This document shows, piece by piece, positions 22,851 through 34,509 of a stretch of DNA of 64,000 nt (positions are counted from its first letter, which is position 1; each line of letters opens with the position of its first letter). The notes under the pieces were generated by a model, which was not told the DNA's origin, did not search any database, and worked only from the letters and a program-made list of their open reading frames with translations. Source of the DNA: Diadema setosum (Eukaryota; Echinodermata; Echinoidea; Diadematoida; Diadematidae); the NCBI GenBank assembly GCA_033980235.1, contig CM067064.1, positions 3,503,001-3,567,000 of the forward strand, written 5' to 3'. The position numbers and the translations under genes were made by a program.

Positions 22851-23590
22851 CTATATCATTGAAAGGACTGGCCTCGACTAGCCTGCACGCTATTGCCAGT
22901 TCTTTTTTGGCAAACTATAACTACTAATTGTTGTGACTTTGTTTACGATGTTTGTTTGTTTGTTTAGTAAATAAATCTCTCATTTCAAGATGTAATACAC
23001 ATTATGCATAACGGTCATACAACTTGCACATTGTTAGATATACGATTGTCAAAGAATATGTGATATGTGAATAATTCCTCAATTATTTTCTGTATAGATG
23101 AGAAATTAAAGGTAAAAAATGTAAACACAAGAAATATGTTTTGTAACATCATAGAGATTTTACATATAGGCCTATATGTAAATTGTTATCTTATTGTAGA
23201 TAAAGGACTTGGGTTACTCACTCAGCTGGTTGGAGAACCAGTGCGATGAGGAGACAGTTGGGTGAGTCAGGATGGCTCGATGTATCATATATATATATAG
23301 AAATTACTTTCTTGACAGAATACAATTTTATGCTTTTGTTTTGCGTAATGAATATGACAGAATGCAGAAGAATATTAAGGCGTGATATTGTAAAATGTTG
23401 TACAGTATTAATCGCATTCAGAAATTAATAATTCAAAGAAAGTAATGTTGATTGTTGATGCATTGAATATCTCACTGAGAAGAAAAGATAAGTTCCATGT
23501 TTTATTGAAATTGTATGTACAAAGAAATCAATACTGTTAGCGTATTGTTACACTGTTTCTTTGCCCTGTTTCTGGTTTCTTTAAATCTCA
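22851..23590. other. AT-rich spacer
   Basis: No gene is recognised. There is a short (ta)n tract near 23288. The stretch ends where module I copy 2 begins. Confidence 0.4.
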
Positions 23591-24052
23591 CAGGGGTCTT
23601 TTAAAGGACCGGGATCATCTCCTTTAGTGGATGTGGTCTATTTTAGAGGTCGTCTCTTATAAGGACACAGTCTTAAAAAGGATGCAGTCTTTTAATGGAT
23701 GTCATCTTTCAGCGGACATGGTCTTTTAGTGATAGTGGTCGTCGTGTTTAATGCAGTGCACATCGTCTTTACCAGACATTCTCACAGTTCATCTCTTTTA
23801 GTGGTCAACGTGTTTACCAGTGTTAAGCGGTCCACATCTTTATTGCAGTCTTCGATACAGACTATATTACAGCATTTAGCGGTTCACGTGTATGAAAGTC
23901 ATCAACACAGTCTTTAATGCGGTCTTTAAGTCTTTATGTTACAAGCTTTGATCTACATTTGGTTATTGTTATGAAATTGTCAATAAATTCAGCTTATTCA
24001 GTTATATCTTACACAAGTAAAAGTGAAGTGGTTTTACCGTCCCACGTGAAAG
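23591..24052. repeat. Module I, copy 2
   Basis: Second copy of the 465-bp repeat seen at 6509-6974, with substitutions and a few small gaps. It ends cccacgtgaaag and is directly followed by a piece of module H, the reverse of the H-I order in copy 1. Confidence 0.65.
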
Positions 24053-24182
24053 GTAATAGATGATAAGGTAATAGAAACGCTAAATCTACACAGAGAGAAA
24101 CTCCAAACAAGATCCGCTAAACAGGTCCTTGATAAGATCAGGCATCTTATCGGTCTAAACCATAGCCTTTAGATTTAGAACG
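24053..24182. repeat. Module H, copy 3 (3' fragment)
   Basis: From gtaatagaaacgctaaatct to agatttagaac it matches the last 120 bp of the 7043-7372 copy. That includes the LNLHR and AKQVLDKIRHLIGLNHSL coding block in one frame. Confidence 0.65.
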
Positions 24183-24337
24183 AAATTGTGTTGGGCTAGT
24201 TCATTTTATACAGGGGGAAAGTAATCCTTTTTCCTATAAATATTTTAGCTCAAATTACCGAATTTTTGTAAATTTTCATGCAAACGAATCTTGAAATATG
24301 TTTAGTTATATGTAAGATTTCGTGTTTATCATTTATT

Positions 24338-24655
24338 GTCGGGCCCACAGGAGGTGGGATCACTTCGGCGTCTGTCCGTCCGTCCGTCCGTCGTCTGTCC
24401 GTAACACTACAAAAACTTGAATAACTCTGTACTCAGTCAATTTTAATCAAACTTGGGTGGTAGGTGACCCTTGGGGAGTTTCACATTTTCCCAAGTATGG
24501 AGGTCACCTCAACGTCAAAGGTCACAGACAGGAACTGTGGAACGGTGTTACATGTTACCTTCAAACTTGGCTTATGTATTGCGTGTATTAAGACGACAAT
24601 GATCAGAAGACAAAGGGTTCATGATGTCAAAATTCAAAAGTCACAGAGGTCATAA
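24338..24655. repeat. Repeat with gggcccacaggaggtggga start and (TCCG)n tract
   Basis: A GC-rich edge is followed by (gtcc)n at 24372-24400 and blocks such as ttcaaacttggctta and tcaaaggtcacag. It resembles the A and B repeat families in layout. The LTR retrotransposon has inserted into it, and part continues after 28596. Confidence 0.5.
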
Positions 24656-25067
24656 TGTGGTAAATGGAAATATGCGGTCTGTTATTGTTGCGTCAATGCG
24701 TTGATGCGCGTTGTGTCCATGCCAATGGCGCAGTGTGCGTGTGGTTGGCATGGGCACAACGCAACTTTTATTTTCATGAGATAAGATGACGCAGATTTGA
24801 TTGATTTTGGACTTTGACTTTGGCTTGTGAGACAAATGGACGTGGACATAGTCTCTGCGAGCTCTTTGATGTCGAATAATCAAAAGTTCGACTATATTTG
24901 TTATTCTGTATAGAGTCTAGACGCATTACGACATGTAGCTGAGGATAATGCGGATGATACGGAGTTTATACATGTATCGGCAGACTGAGACTGTTTGATT
25001 TGTTTAATAAAATCCATGCAACGTCAACTGGAGACTGTCAGCGTCATCATTAATCCAGCTTACAACA
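24656..25067 (+). repeat. 5' LTR
   Basis: 412 bp, beginning TGTGGTAAATGG and ending CTTACAACA. An aataaaatcc polyadenylation-type signal lies about 60 bp before its end. It matches the 3' LTR base for base on reading. Confidence 0.95.
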
Positions 25068-25069
25068 AA

Positions 25070-25087
25070 TGGTGTCAGGAGTGGGAT
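25070..25087 (+). promoter_or_regulatory. tRNA-Leu primer-binding site
   Basis: TGGTGTCAGGAGTGGGAT lies two bases after the 5' LTR. It complements a tRNA 3' end ATCCCACTCCTGACACCA, which is the metazoan tRNA-Leu(CAG) acceptor/T-arm sequence as I remember it. Confidence 0.85.
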
Positions 25088-25661
25088 GATGACAGCCTGA
25101 CGGAGTGATCCACTTCATCCAGTTGAAGAACCCGGGTATCGACGAATAACACTAACAGCCTCGAGTATAATGACGGAATAATGGTCCACGTTTCGCTCCG
25201 AGGAGACCTGCTGTTTTGACTACACTTTGGTAGCGGACAGGAGTATGGAGAAGTGCTGGGTAATCTTGATCTTGATCTTGATGGTGTAGATCGATCTACG
25301 TTGATCAGCCCTGGTAGAGCAGCACTACTCTGTGAGGCAGCTTCATGATGATCAGGCTCGTCGATGGTGGGCTGGAGACTGGAGCTGATGGTCCTTCGGG
25401 AGTTTTGCTGTGGACGTCGGAGTGCGCTTGCGTGCGTCGGGGGCGGCTGAACATCAATCGGGATGCGAAATCGACGGTTACAGAGCTGCGATATGGCATC
25501 TCACGCACTGAGCAAGTATTTGGTAACTGATGATGCTGAACTTTCATTTAAACCGATTGGACTTAATGCAGAGTTTGACCTATGTTAGTATGATGCCATT
25601 ACGTTTCATGTTTGAAAATGACGTGTCTTAATTGGTCAGTTTAACTGTGTAATAACCCGTC

Positions 25662-26882
25662 ATGTGTGAACAGTTTGTTTCAAATAAGGATGTGCAAATT
25701 GATAATTTCTCTTCGACATCATTTGGACAGGCAATGAAAGGGTTGTGTGTAAATCTCGCTCTAGGCCATGCACTAATTGAAAAGTTTAGTGGGTATTGTG
25801 AAGATGGCACTGGAACACCTTTTTCTAACTGGATGGAAATGTTTAATCTCACAGTTGAGCCTTTCAATTTAAGTGATGAGGAAAAGGCTAGAGTTTTAGT
25901 GAACAACCTCATAGGGTCAGCAAGAGAAGAGATTCGCTATTGTCTGTCGGACGAGAAGCGGAGGAGTTTTACTGAGGTTGTAAAAGCTCTCCGTCTGTGT
26001 TTTAGTCGAGAGAATTCTCACTATTTGCGGTGTTTGTTCTATAAACGTGTTCAACGTGATGATGAAGACTTGGCAGGCTTCAGTAGGGCTCTCATGCGTC
26101 TTTATGCAAAATTGGTAGATGCTGCAGACGATGAGAAGGAAGCTGCGGCTCTGAGGCAGCTTAGAGACGAAGCTCTGTCCAGCCAGTTTGTCAGTGGAAC
26201 ACGGGATGAGAGGGAACGAATTTTGTTGAGGCGTTTGCATATGAAAAATCGGGGATGCCGATTTGAAGTGCTTAGGAGAGAAGCACTATTAGTTCTTCGT
26301 GATGACTGTATGCTAGAGGGAGATGGGTTGAAAACTGGGAGTGCTGGTGCTGGAACACAAGGAATGTTCACTGACCCAGTTGCTCAGCAGCTAGATCTTT
26401 CCTCAGATACAGCTGAAAAGGAGAAGGAGGATGCCATACCTACTCTTTTGGATGGGGGATCGCAGATTCTGGGTTGCGTTGATGTAGATGAGGGTGGTGC
26501 AGAAATTGATGCTGGGGGACATGGACATGAGTCATGTGATGAACAGGTTTATGCAAAGGATTTAGATGCTGGAGTGCGTCTAATTGCAAAACCTGTGGGA
26601 GAGGGTACCAAGAGGGGTCCCGAATTATCACATGAAGGTCAGGATGTTCAAAAGCATGCAAAAGTGCAGCCACTGAGCACTCACGTAGCGCCAAAGGAGC
26701 GGTCAATTCCAAAAGGCGGGAATATTACTCATGGTGACGTTGTCAATGATGTAACAAGGGAGGCATGCATACCTATCTGTAACGTGTGGAAACATGGATG
26801 TCATGTTCAGGGAACGGTATGGGGGCCTTGGGAGTCCAATTGGAGACCGAATTTTCATGAAAGCTTGGTCGCTGCAGGTTAG
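25662..26882 (+). CDS. Gag-like capsid protein of LTR retrotransposon
   Basis: An intact 406-residue frame starts at ATG in MCEQFVSNKDVQ, 575 bp after the primer-binding site. Residues about 50-190 (FSNWMEMFNLTVEPFNLSDE, LVNNLIGSAREEIRYCL, FTEVVKALRLCFSRE, VQRDDEDLAGFSRALMRLYA) show the helix-rich pattern of Ty3/gypsy-type retrotransposon capsids. The C-terminal half is acidic and Gly-rich without a CCHC zinc knuckle; a CIPIC...HGCH stretch near residue 370 does not fit C-X2-C-X4-H-X4-C. The protein would assemble virus-like particles around the element RNA. Being intact in an otherwise gene-poor element, it may help pack its own RNA while using another element's polymerase. Confidence 0.75.
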   Translation: MCEQFVSNKDVQIDNFSSTSFGQAMKGLCVNLALGHALIEKFSGYCEDGTGTPFSNWMEMFNLTVEPFNLSDEEKARVLVNNLIGSAREEIRYCLSDEKRRSFTEVVKALRLCFSRENSHYLRCLFYKRVQRDDEDLAGFSRALMRLYAKLVDAADDEKEAAALRQLRDEALSSQFVSGTRDERERILLRRLHMKNRGCRFEVLRREALLVLRDDCMLEGDGLKTGSAGAGTQGMFTDPVAQQLDLSSDTAEKEKEDAIPTLLDGGSQILGCVDVDEGGAEIDAGGHGHESCDEQVYAKDLDAGVRLIAKPVGEGTKRGPELSHEGQDVQKHAKVQPLSTHVAPKERSIPKGGNITHGDVVNDVTREACIPICNVWKHGCHVQGTVWGPWESNWRPNFHESLVAAG

Positions 26883-28162
26883 AAATTCGTTGTCCGTCCA
26901 TGGAATTTGTTGTGAGTTGATTCGCTTACAGTGTATACGTTCATGACTGCAGCTGAAACTTGTGTACCATCTCAAGTAGCAATGAAATTACAGTTGTAGG
27001 AACTATGCGCATTTAGAGATGCAATATCAATGCGAGAAATGATTATCAGTACAATATTATGGTTGTTTTAATTGATATGTGATTGATAAGAAGTTTTTTA
27101 TGAGATATTAGAACGGTGATATGAAAGTATTAGAAATCACTTTTGCGTGGAAAAACGAAGGAACTATAATAGCTATTGTTTTAATTGTTTTGTTGGCAGC
27201 TGAACAACATGGCATTCTGACAATATTAGTGGTTGTTCAGTGAGTCAGAAACTTTTGATAATGAGAATAGTTGGTCAAAAATTCATGCTTTCAATGATCC
27301 CTTAATTTGTGTGAAGTTTTGTCAATGAGCAAATTGTCGACTGTGACGATATGACACATAAAGCGGGGAAGTTACCATAATATGCCTGCTAAAGCGGGGA
27401 AGCTTATTTTTGTTAGTAGTGAATTCTAACATTCCGTGACTTCACTTTGTTTTAATTGTTGCATTTCCTGATATGTGTTATATTGAGTAATTGAGAAATT
27501 ATACTTTTAGAAAATAGATTATTATCATACGGGTCGTATGATATAATCGCGGGGAAGTTGTTGTGTTGTTGTGTTGTTGTATGCATTTGCAATGGCATGT
27601 GTATTAAGAGACTTGTCTATATATTGCGTCTCGATGTAAATTTGAACTACAACACACATTGATGTATGGTTTTATATACGATGTATATAGAACATGTTCT
27701 GTTACAGCATGTTTGGCGAGCTTTTATGCATTATTTTCTCGGATACTCTGTACATAACTGACAATGTGGGACGGCTGAGTTTTACATTGAAACGGAACTG
27801 AAGAAAATTGTAACATTGATGTGTTATTCTCTTTGTCCGGAATGTATCAAATATGAGTTTGTATGATTTACTGTAAATTTGGAAGGTTCAAAGAGTTCCA
27901 GCTTTTGGCAGATTTCTTGTATAAAGTTCAATCTTGCAGTATTTCGACGTTTTTATATTTGACTGGAAAAGCGGGGAACGCACGCTTTCCTGAAATATAT
28001 TTTTGTAATTATCTGCTGTTTAATCCGCTCTTATATGGAATTGCTGTAAAGTGTATAATGATTTGACATGAAGGGCGGGGAATTTTTTGTTATGTATTAT
28101 TATGTACAATGTAATGAAAATGATATGATGTAATTGGGATTATATAACCCATGGTTGTGTTA
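26883..28162. other. Non-coding 3' half of the LTR element with repeated purine tracts
   Basis: About 1.3 kb without long ORFs, where pol would normally lie. It contains repeated aagcggggaa-type tracts at about 27361, 27391, 27548, 27969 and 28074. The one near 27543 (atataatcgcggggaagtt) duplicates the authentic polypurine tract at 28163-28180. Confidence 0.8.
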
Positions 28163-28180
28163 TATAATCGCGGGGAAGTT
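28163..28180 (+). promoter_or_regulatory. Polypurine tract
   Basis: atcgcggggaagtt immediately upstream of the 3' LTR is the expected plus-strand primer site. Confidence 0.75.
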
Positions 28181-28592
28181 TGTGGTAAATGGAAATATGC
28201 GGTCTGTTATTGTTGCGTCAATGCGTTGATGCGCGTTGTGTCCATGCCAATGGCGCAGTGTGCGTGTGGTTGGCATGGGCACAACGCAACTTTTATTTTC
28301 ATGAGATAAGATGACGCAGATTTGATTGATTTTGGACTTTGACTTTGGCTTGTGAGACAAATGGACGTGGACATAGTCTCTGCGAGCTCTTTGATGTCGA
28401 ATAATCAAAAGTTCGACTATATTTGTTATTCTGTATAGAGTCTAGACGCATTACGACATGTAGCTGAGGATAATGCGGATGATACGGAGTTTATACATGT
28501 ATCGGCAGACTGAGACTGTTTGATTTGTTTAATAAAATCCATGCAACGTCAACTGGAGACTGTCAGCGTCATCATTAATCCAGCTTACAACA
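28181..28592 (+). repeat. 3' LTR
   Basis: 412 bp, matching the 5' LTR, followed by target duplication ATAA. Confidence 0.95.
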
Positions 28593-28596
28593 ATAA

Positions 28597-31180
28597 TACA
28601 CACAAAATTAGCTTGGTCTTGCGATAACTTTTGAATGGGTTGACATAATTATTAACTTCAAACTTTTGTCGAAATGTACAATCTACATCTCAGATCTGGC
28701 AAAGGGCAGAGGCATTAATTTCGACTGCGTGCAGTTGAGATCATCTAGTTTTTATTTGTTACAATCACTAATGCATACCTGCCAACATTTCAAGATGAAA
28801 TATCTTACTCGTGGATTGCAAAAATCTTATTTTATATGCAAACTGAAGTTAAAAAACTTACTTTCGGTCAAATCTTCAGAAAATACACATGAAAGGTATA
28901 TCTAAATATTTTTTAAAAATCTGATTTCTCTGACAGAAAATCTGATTTTGCTATTTTTAACATAAAAAAAATCTTACTGAATCTGATAAAATCTTACTAG
29001 TTGGCAAGTATGCTAATGTCCATCTTGCCTTTCACAAAGATGATACATGTATTAGATTTCATATCATTGCATAATTGTTTTGCTCTAGTAGAAAAAGAGC
29101 AATACATGAAATTAGAAAAAAAAAATATAATGTATATATTATTTTGACACAACTCGTGTATGACAAAGAAAATTGCTTCTATTGGGTATATTAGATAGCT
29201 GATAACTGATGAAAAGGATTTTGTTTTTCTCTTATTCTTACAGGTGTATTTTTTGTTTATTGTCTGTTTGCAGTGTAGCAATACTTCTTTTTTACTTGTT
29301 GCAATCATTAATGTTCATCTTGCCCTTCAGGAAATTCATATAAGACTGTATTACAGTTCCTTTTTAAATCCACATTTTGAGTCAGTGTGATTAGCAACCA
29401 GGCCACCACATATTTTGTAAAATCTTAAATAGAATGATGTGTGGCATTCTTATGGTAGTGGTTTGACTACATCATATCATATGTGGTCACATATTGCCTC
29501 TGATTTCTGATTATTGGGTTTGCTTTTTTTCCGGAAATTCAAAAGTATTGCTCAACACAATTTAGTATTCTCGGAATTGAAATACAATTTGAATTTGAAA
29601 ATTGAATACAATTTTCACAAACTGTACGATTCAAATGTTCCTTATCAATGTAACATCTTTATGGAGTTACAGTAAAGTCATGTACATATTAATTACAATG
29701 CTATAATATTTGAAGGAAGAACACTGTGCTGGGAAAAAAGTGAAGAGTGTCACTGGATTCTAATTAATAGTATGTTCCAATATGCTGGCATTTGATGTGT
29801 TCCAAGGTGTATGTTTTAATATGGGCATTCACATGCATGTACAGTATGTGTATGTAAGTTATGTACAGGTGGATGATAAAATTTGTGCATGTAAACATCC
29901 TAGAGTGCCAGTTGATTATGCTATGCATAATAGTGCTGTCATTTGATGCGTTTGACAGTGAATGTGTATGTGCCCGTGCATGTGCGCGCATGTGTGTGTG
30001 TGTGTGTGTGTGTGCGCATGTGTGTGTGTGTGTTGGTACATGTGTGTGTCTGTGTAATTCATCTCTTACTGATTATTGTTAGGGGTGAGTGGTGAAAATA
30101 TGTAATTCTTACAATTTCTATGGATGTATAGACACACTGCAGCATTGATAACAAACAATACAACACTGACCTTAAAAGTATTTTCAGGCAAAAGGTACTA
30201 AATCCATCATTTCAGGCAAAAGGCACTAAATCCGGAAAAAAAAAATGAAAAAAATATGCACTATTTTGGGGCCAGTTCTGAAAATTTCTAAAAACGAGGT
30301 TTACGAAGAAAAATTGCTGTTATTTTTTCACTATTTATTTTCTGGAAATGCCCAGCACATATGATAGAGAGGTGAAATCTCTGCATTGATTCCAAAAATT
30401 TTCTTTTTTCTAGATTGATTCGATATCAAGATATTTATGATTGAAAATGCCCTTAAAGGTAGGGAATCCCATTTGCATGCCTTAAATGAAGAGTTGTATA
30501 AATACAGTAGTATGTTGAAGAGAGTATCATTTTGGAAACTCCCATAAAGTATTGAAAGTGGAAGGTAACATTTAGTACATTTTTACTGACCGTTAGATTT
30601 TGAATTGAATTTTTTTCGGGGCTCACCGTAAATTCCAGTACATTACTAGGCTACCTTTGCAGACCCATGCACTGCATGTGTGTCCATCATGTATATTTTG
30701 TGAAGAAAGTTCGTCAAAACTTACAAACATTTCTATATACATTCTTGCCACACACTCTATATGTTATTACATCAGCTCTCATACTTTTAGATTTGTGTTT
30801 ATAGATAAAAGATACAGAAGACTGCAACAAAAAGGTTTAAGTGTGGCTGACACACAGAACTACTGAGTAGTTGAGTTTTGTGCATTATTCAAATTGTAGA
30901 TAACTGTTGACTTCCAAATTTCTCAGCAGTGGCCTAAACAAGTTCCCTGAGGTTCATATTTAATGTTTTGCTGCATTTTGGGAGGTCTGTAACAGGTATC
31001 CCCAACCTTTAAAAAGCAAAAATTATCAAAAAGCTGAATTTTTTAGTTTTTTTGCTCTCTTTTTTCTGTTGTGTTCTGTTCTGTTCTGTTTGTGTGATTA
31101 TTTTTTGGATAGAACTTTACATATTTGAAAAAAAAAATTTGGATTCTCAAACCAATTTCTAAAAATTTAAGAAAAAATAT
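28597..31180. other. Non-coding AT-rich stretch with TG microsatellite
   Basis: No gene is supported. A (tg)n tract occupies about 29970-30055. A short direct repeat (ttcaggcaaaagg..actaaatcc) is at 30184-30234. Imperfect attttt/aatctta repeats lie at 28780-29000. Confidence 0.5.
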
Positions 31181-31184
31181 AAAG

Positions 31185-31610
31185 TACCATAAAGTCCTTT
31201 TTGGGGTACATGGTCTTTTTTTAGGGTACTTAAAAGTCCTTTTACGGGTACTCAAAGGTCCTATGTACCCGGAAAAGGACTGTACCCCAAAAAGGACTCA
31301 TGTACCTGAAAAACGACCTTTAGGTACCCCAGAAAAGACCATCCCCAAAAAGGACTTTTAAGTATGTGTACCTCAAAATAGACCTTTTGAGTACCTGAAA
31401 AAAAAACCAAGTACCCGAAAAAGGACCTTTATGTACCCCAAAAAGGACCTTTAAGTACCCCCAAAAAGGACATGTAACTCAAAAAGGACCTTTATGTACC
31501 CACAAAAGGACCATCCCCCGAAAAGGACAGGTACATAACGGTCCTTTATGGGGGTCGTCTTTTTTGGGGTACATAACGGTCCTTTTTGGGGGTTACGGAG
31601 GTCCTTTTTT
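31185..31610. repeat. Minisatellite of GGTAC-C and AAAAGGACC words
   Basis: About 425 bp of degenerate tandem units such as gtaccccaaaaaggaccttt. On the left edge the same units appear in the complementary sense (aaaggtccttttacgggtac), so the array is partly inverted. Confidence 0.85.
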
Positions 31611-31622
31611 TTTTTTGAAATC

Positions 31623-31697
31623 GAGCCCTAGCCCTAACCCTAACCATCAAACCCTAACCCTAACCCTAACCCTAACCCTAAACCTAACCCTAACCCA
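31623..31697. repeat. Interstitial telomeric (CCCTAA)n tract
   Basis: About 75 bp of ccctaa hexamers with a few variants (ccctagccctaa, aaacctaaccc). Sequence continues normally on both sides, so this is not a chromosome end. Confidence 0.9.
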
Positions 31698-31699
31698 AT

Positions 31700-33280
31700 G
31701 TGTTTCCCATAGGTTTAATACGCGCCATGCCCCAATCTGTGCCGTCTAAAAAAAAAAAACGCTTTCGGGCTTGCCGACTGACTGATCCCACCGATGAACA
31801 TGTACGTGTCACAAACTGCACAGGTGGAGGACAGTAGCCCACTGCGGTGTAATACCTCCTTGGCTGTACACAGCCCAGTCGCTGTACGTGTATTCGCACA
31901 GCGTAGTAGTACTAGTAACAGCGTCTGGTCGGCCAGAGGCAGTTGAGTGCGCAGCGCGACTTCGCACACAACAGACAGCGATGCTTTGTTACTGTAGCTA
32001 TGCGTACAGTTGTAGCACCGTCGTGTCTCACTCGCTCTCGATCGGGCGGAAAATCGGGGAGGAAAGTTTGTGGATGGCACATACACACCGCATGGTGGTG
32101 CTGTTGAAGTAACAGCCGATCGTACTTATTCGAAAGAAAAAATTGACCGCGAAACTAGCGAAACTAGATCTTGAAGCACTTCGGTGATCAGATAATTTCA
32201 GTAATCTCAAAATCCATGTTGATCAATGTCAGGATGCTATATATTACTCTATAATGTCTCGTTGAGAAAATCAATCGCTTTCATAGCTTTTGGCGACAAT
32301 TCAGGTGTCTAATCAACTACTGTACATGGGCTTTAACCCATTCGCGTATTACCCCACATCTATCATGGGGTGCATTATTTATGACCAAAAGAGGGCGTCC
32401 TACGACCTCAGACTTGGCCAGGAGCTGCAGAATAATTTTAGCCAATCACAGAGATCCTTACTGGGACTCTGAATAATAATTTATGCAAAGAAATCTATTT
32501 TAGAATGTCTCTTATTGGCTAAAACACCGACCAGGGGTTCGAACCTGCTGAGAAACTAATTAATATTCATGTGTACAGCGCGCATGTATCTTTGTTGCCC
32601 CAGCAACTGCAGTGATTTCTTACGCGCGGTATCGTGATATGATTGCTCCTACAGTCTTCAGGACTTTGGTGTAGCTGTGGAAAAACATTTCTTTGGTACA
32701 CGCCATGGAAAGGGACCGTGTGATCGAGAGATAGGGGTGGTGAAGAAATCAATCAAAATGGCTTCAGTGTCCCGGCAGGCCAATATCTCTACCCCCTTAG
32801 AGTTCCACGAAGTGCGCGAGAACAGACTGTCACAACGAGATTAAGGTGAAAGGGCACTACTGCAGTTACCTCCACCATCCAGCTATGTTATTATTAAACT
32901 AGCAAGCATGCCAAAGAGGGTGGTTAAGAACATATAGGTGCATAAAACATTCAAGGTTGGGGTGTAACCACAAATTACTAATTACCATACAGCAGGGTTA
33001 GATGTGCAGGACATAAGATGTGGATATATAGGTTTTAAATTTATTTTCTTCTTTTTTCAACCCTATAGAAATAAACTTGTATAACACATTCATCTGATCA
33101 ACAAAAAGAGAGAGAGAAAATTGAAATGCATGGATTTGTAAGTGTTATCTGTTCTTGGATCTTGGATAAGTAGACCTCCCTAACATCTCCTGTGGAGTTT
33201 TAACTGGAGGTTCAACTGTTCAGAGTTACCAGAGTCCCAGAGAAAAGATGTGCGGAGAAAAGTATGGTGATTGAGAATGG
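31700..33280. other. Intergenic stretch, no supported gene
   Basis: Open frames at 31715-32112 on both strands have no recognisable domain. A GGTTCGAACC box-B-like palindrome at 32537 lacks a matching tRNA fold. Confidence 0.4.
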
Positions 33281-33292
33281 TAAATCTTTTCA

Positions 33293-33846
33293 TGTAATGT
33301 ACATAATCCGGTGTCTGCATTTGTTTTTTTGCAATATGTTTATAGTATTTGCACTATATATAAGTTTGTGGTTGTATATTTGTTACATTTACCTTAATTT
33401 TGCTATACAATTCTATTTACCTACAAAAGATTAATTTCTAGAGTGATGTAAGGCATAAATGGACACTGAGTTATGTACATTACATTTTGCGATGAGTGGC
33501 ATTTCATGCAAATATATAGAAGTTGGGTTGTTTAAGTTGAAAAAACTACTTTCTGCATGTGTGTTGTATTGTTCTCTGTAACATAAAACAGTGGTGGGGT
33601 AATGTGTTCACAGATTACAGAATGGCAAGAAAGTTTGTGTGCCACTATGGAAGATATAATGTACATAACTCGGTGTCCGCATTTGATTTTTGCCATATTT
33701 TCAGAGCTTTAACTCAAGATCTAGATTTGTCACTTGTTTTTATTTACTTTTTGATACTCTCTCAAATATAAGTTACTTTTCTAACAAAAGTCAATTCTAT
33801 GCAGAGATAACAGCATAAAGTGGACACCGAGTTATGTACATTACAT
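33293..33846. repeat. Two tandem hairpin units (period about 364 bp)
   Basis: taatgtacataa..cggtgtc at 33293 and 33657 pairs with its inverted partner ggacac.gagttatgtacatt at 33461 and 33822. Each unit is therefore a roughly 190-bp inverted repeat, and the whole is duplicated. It is probably a MITE duplicated in tandem or two ends of one family. Confidence 0.7.
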
Positions 33847-34509
33847 TTAAGAAAGAGTGAACTTCGGAGGGTTGCTATGGCAAGTGGAAGATGTCTCGAG
33901 CTCTGGTATGTTGAGTGTGTGTTTTGCAATGTTTGAAGTTTGTATTGATGACATTACCAAGGTCTATCCATGAGTTTGAAATTTTACCCAAAATGCAACA
34001 CTTGGGTACCCCTGATCTGAGCCATGCACATATATATTCTGAGAGGAAGTGTGGGTTAGAAGAGAGCTGCAATGCACTGAAATGGCGCAGGATAAGACGA
34101 ACTTTGACAGCATGAGAAAAGAGGCACTACTTCTCTTTCAGGAGAGCGAGATTCATAACGTTCACGTACGTGAAATGGTGGTCGAAGAAGCCCTGTGATG
34201 TCAATGCAGCCAAGACTAACCTATGTTCTTGAACAACAGCGTCATCTAATCCAGGAGATCGCACTGATGCGTGACGAGATATCATGCCTTCATTCGGAGG
34301 TGCAAGAGATGAAATCGTCACAGAGAACTTTCACAGTATGAGAAAAGAGGCGCTACTTACTCGTTATCGGATCTTTCAACCTCGTTGTTTTACTTTTGAG
34401 TGTTAGAAGTACCCACAGCTTATTCTGGAAATTGTGATAATCAGTGGTTCATGATGAAGGTGTCGAAAGGACTGACGCCTTGTGCGTATGAACCTGTTTT
34501 TCTGAGCAG

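Larger units (their letters stand above)
24656..28592 (+). mobile_element. Complete gag-only LTR retrotransposon
   Basis: Two 412-bp LTRs (24656-25067 and 28181-28592) with TG...CA ends, and no difference seen by eye, flank 3.1 kb. The element is bordered by a 4-bp target duplication ATAA (24652-24655 and 28593-28596). The primer-binding site TGGTGTCAGGAGTGGGAT at 25070-25087 complements the 3' end of tRNA-Leu(CAG). A polypurine tract cgcggggaagtt abuts the 3' LTR. The only long ORF is gag (25662-26882). No protease, reverse transcriptase or integrase is seen, so it must be mobilised in trans. Identical LTRs imply a young insertion. Confidence 0.9.

Noticed and set aside
31623..31697. True chromosome end
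   Set aside because: Complex sequence and conserved genes continue on the right side; the tract is short and degenerate.
32530..32550. GGTTCGAACC box-B-like site as tRNA gene or SINE
   Set aside because: No acceptor stem, D arm or anticodon arm could be folded around it, and no A-box with correct spacing.
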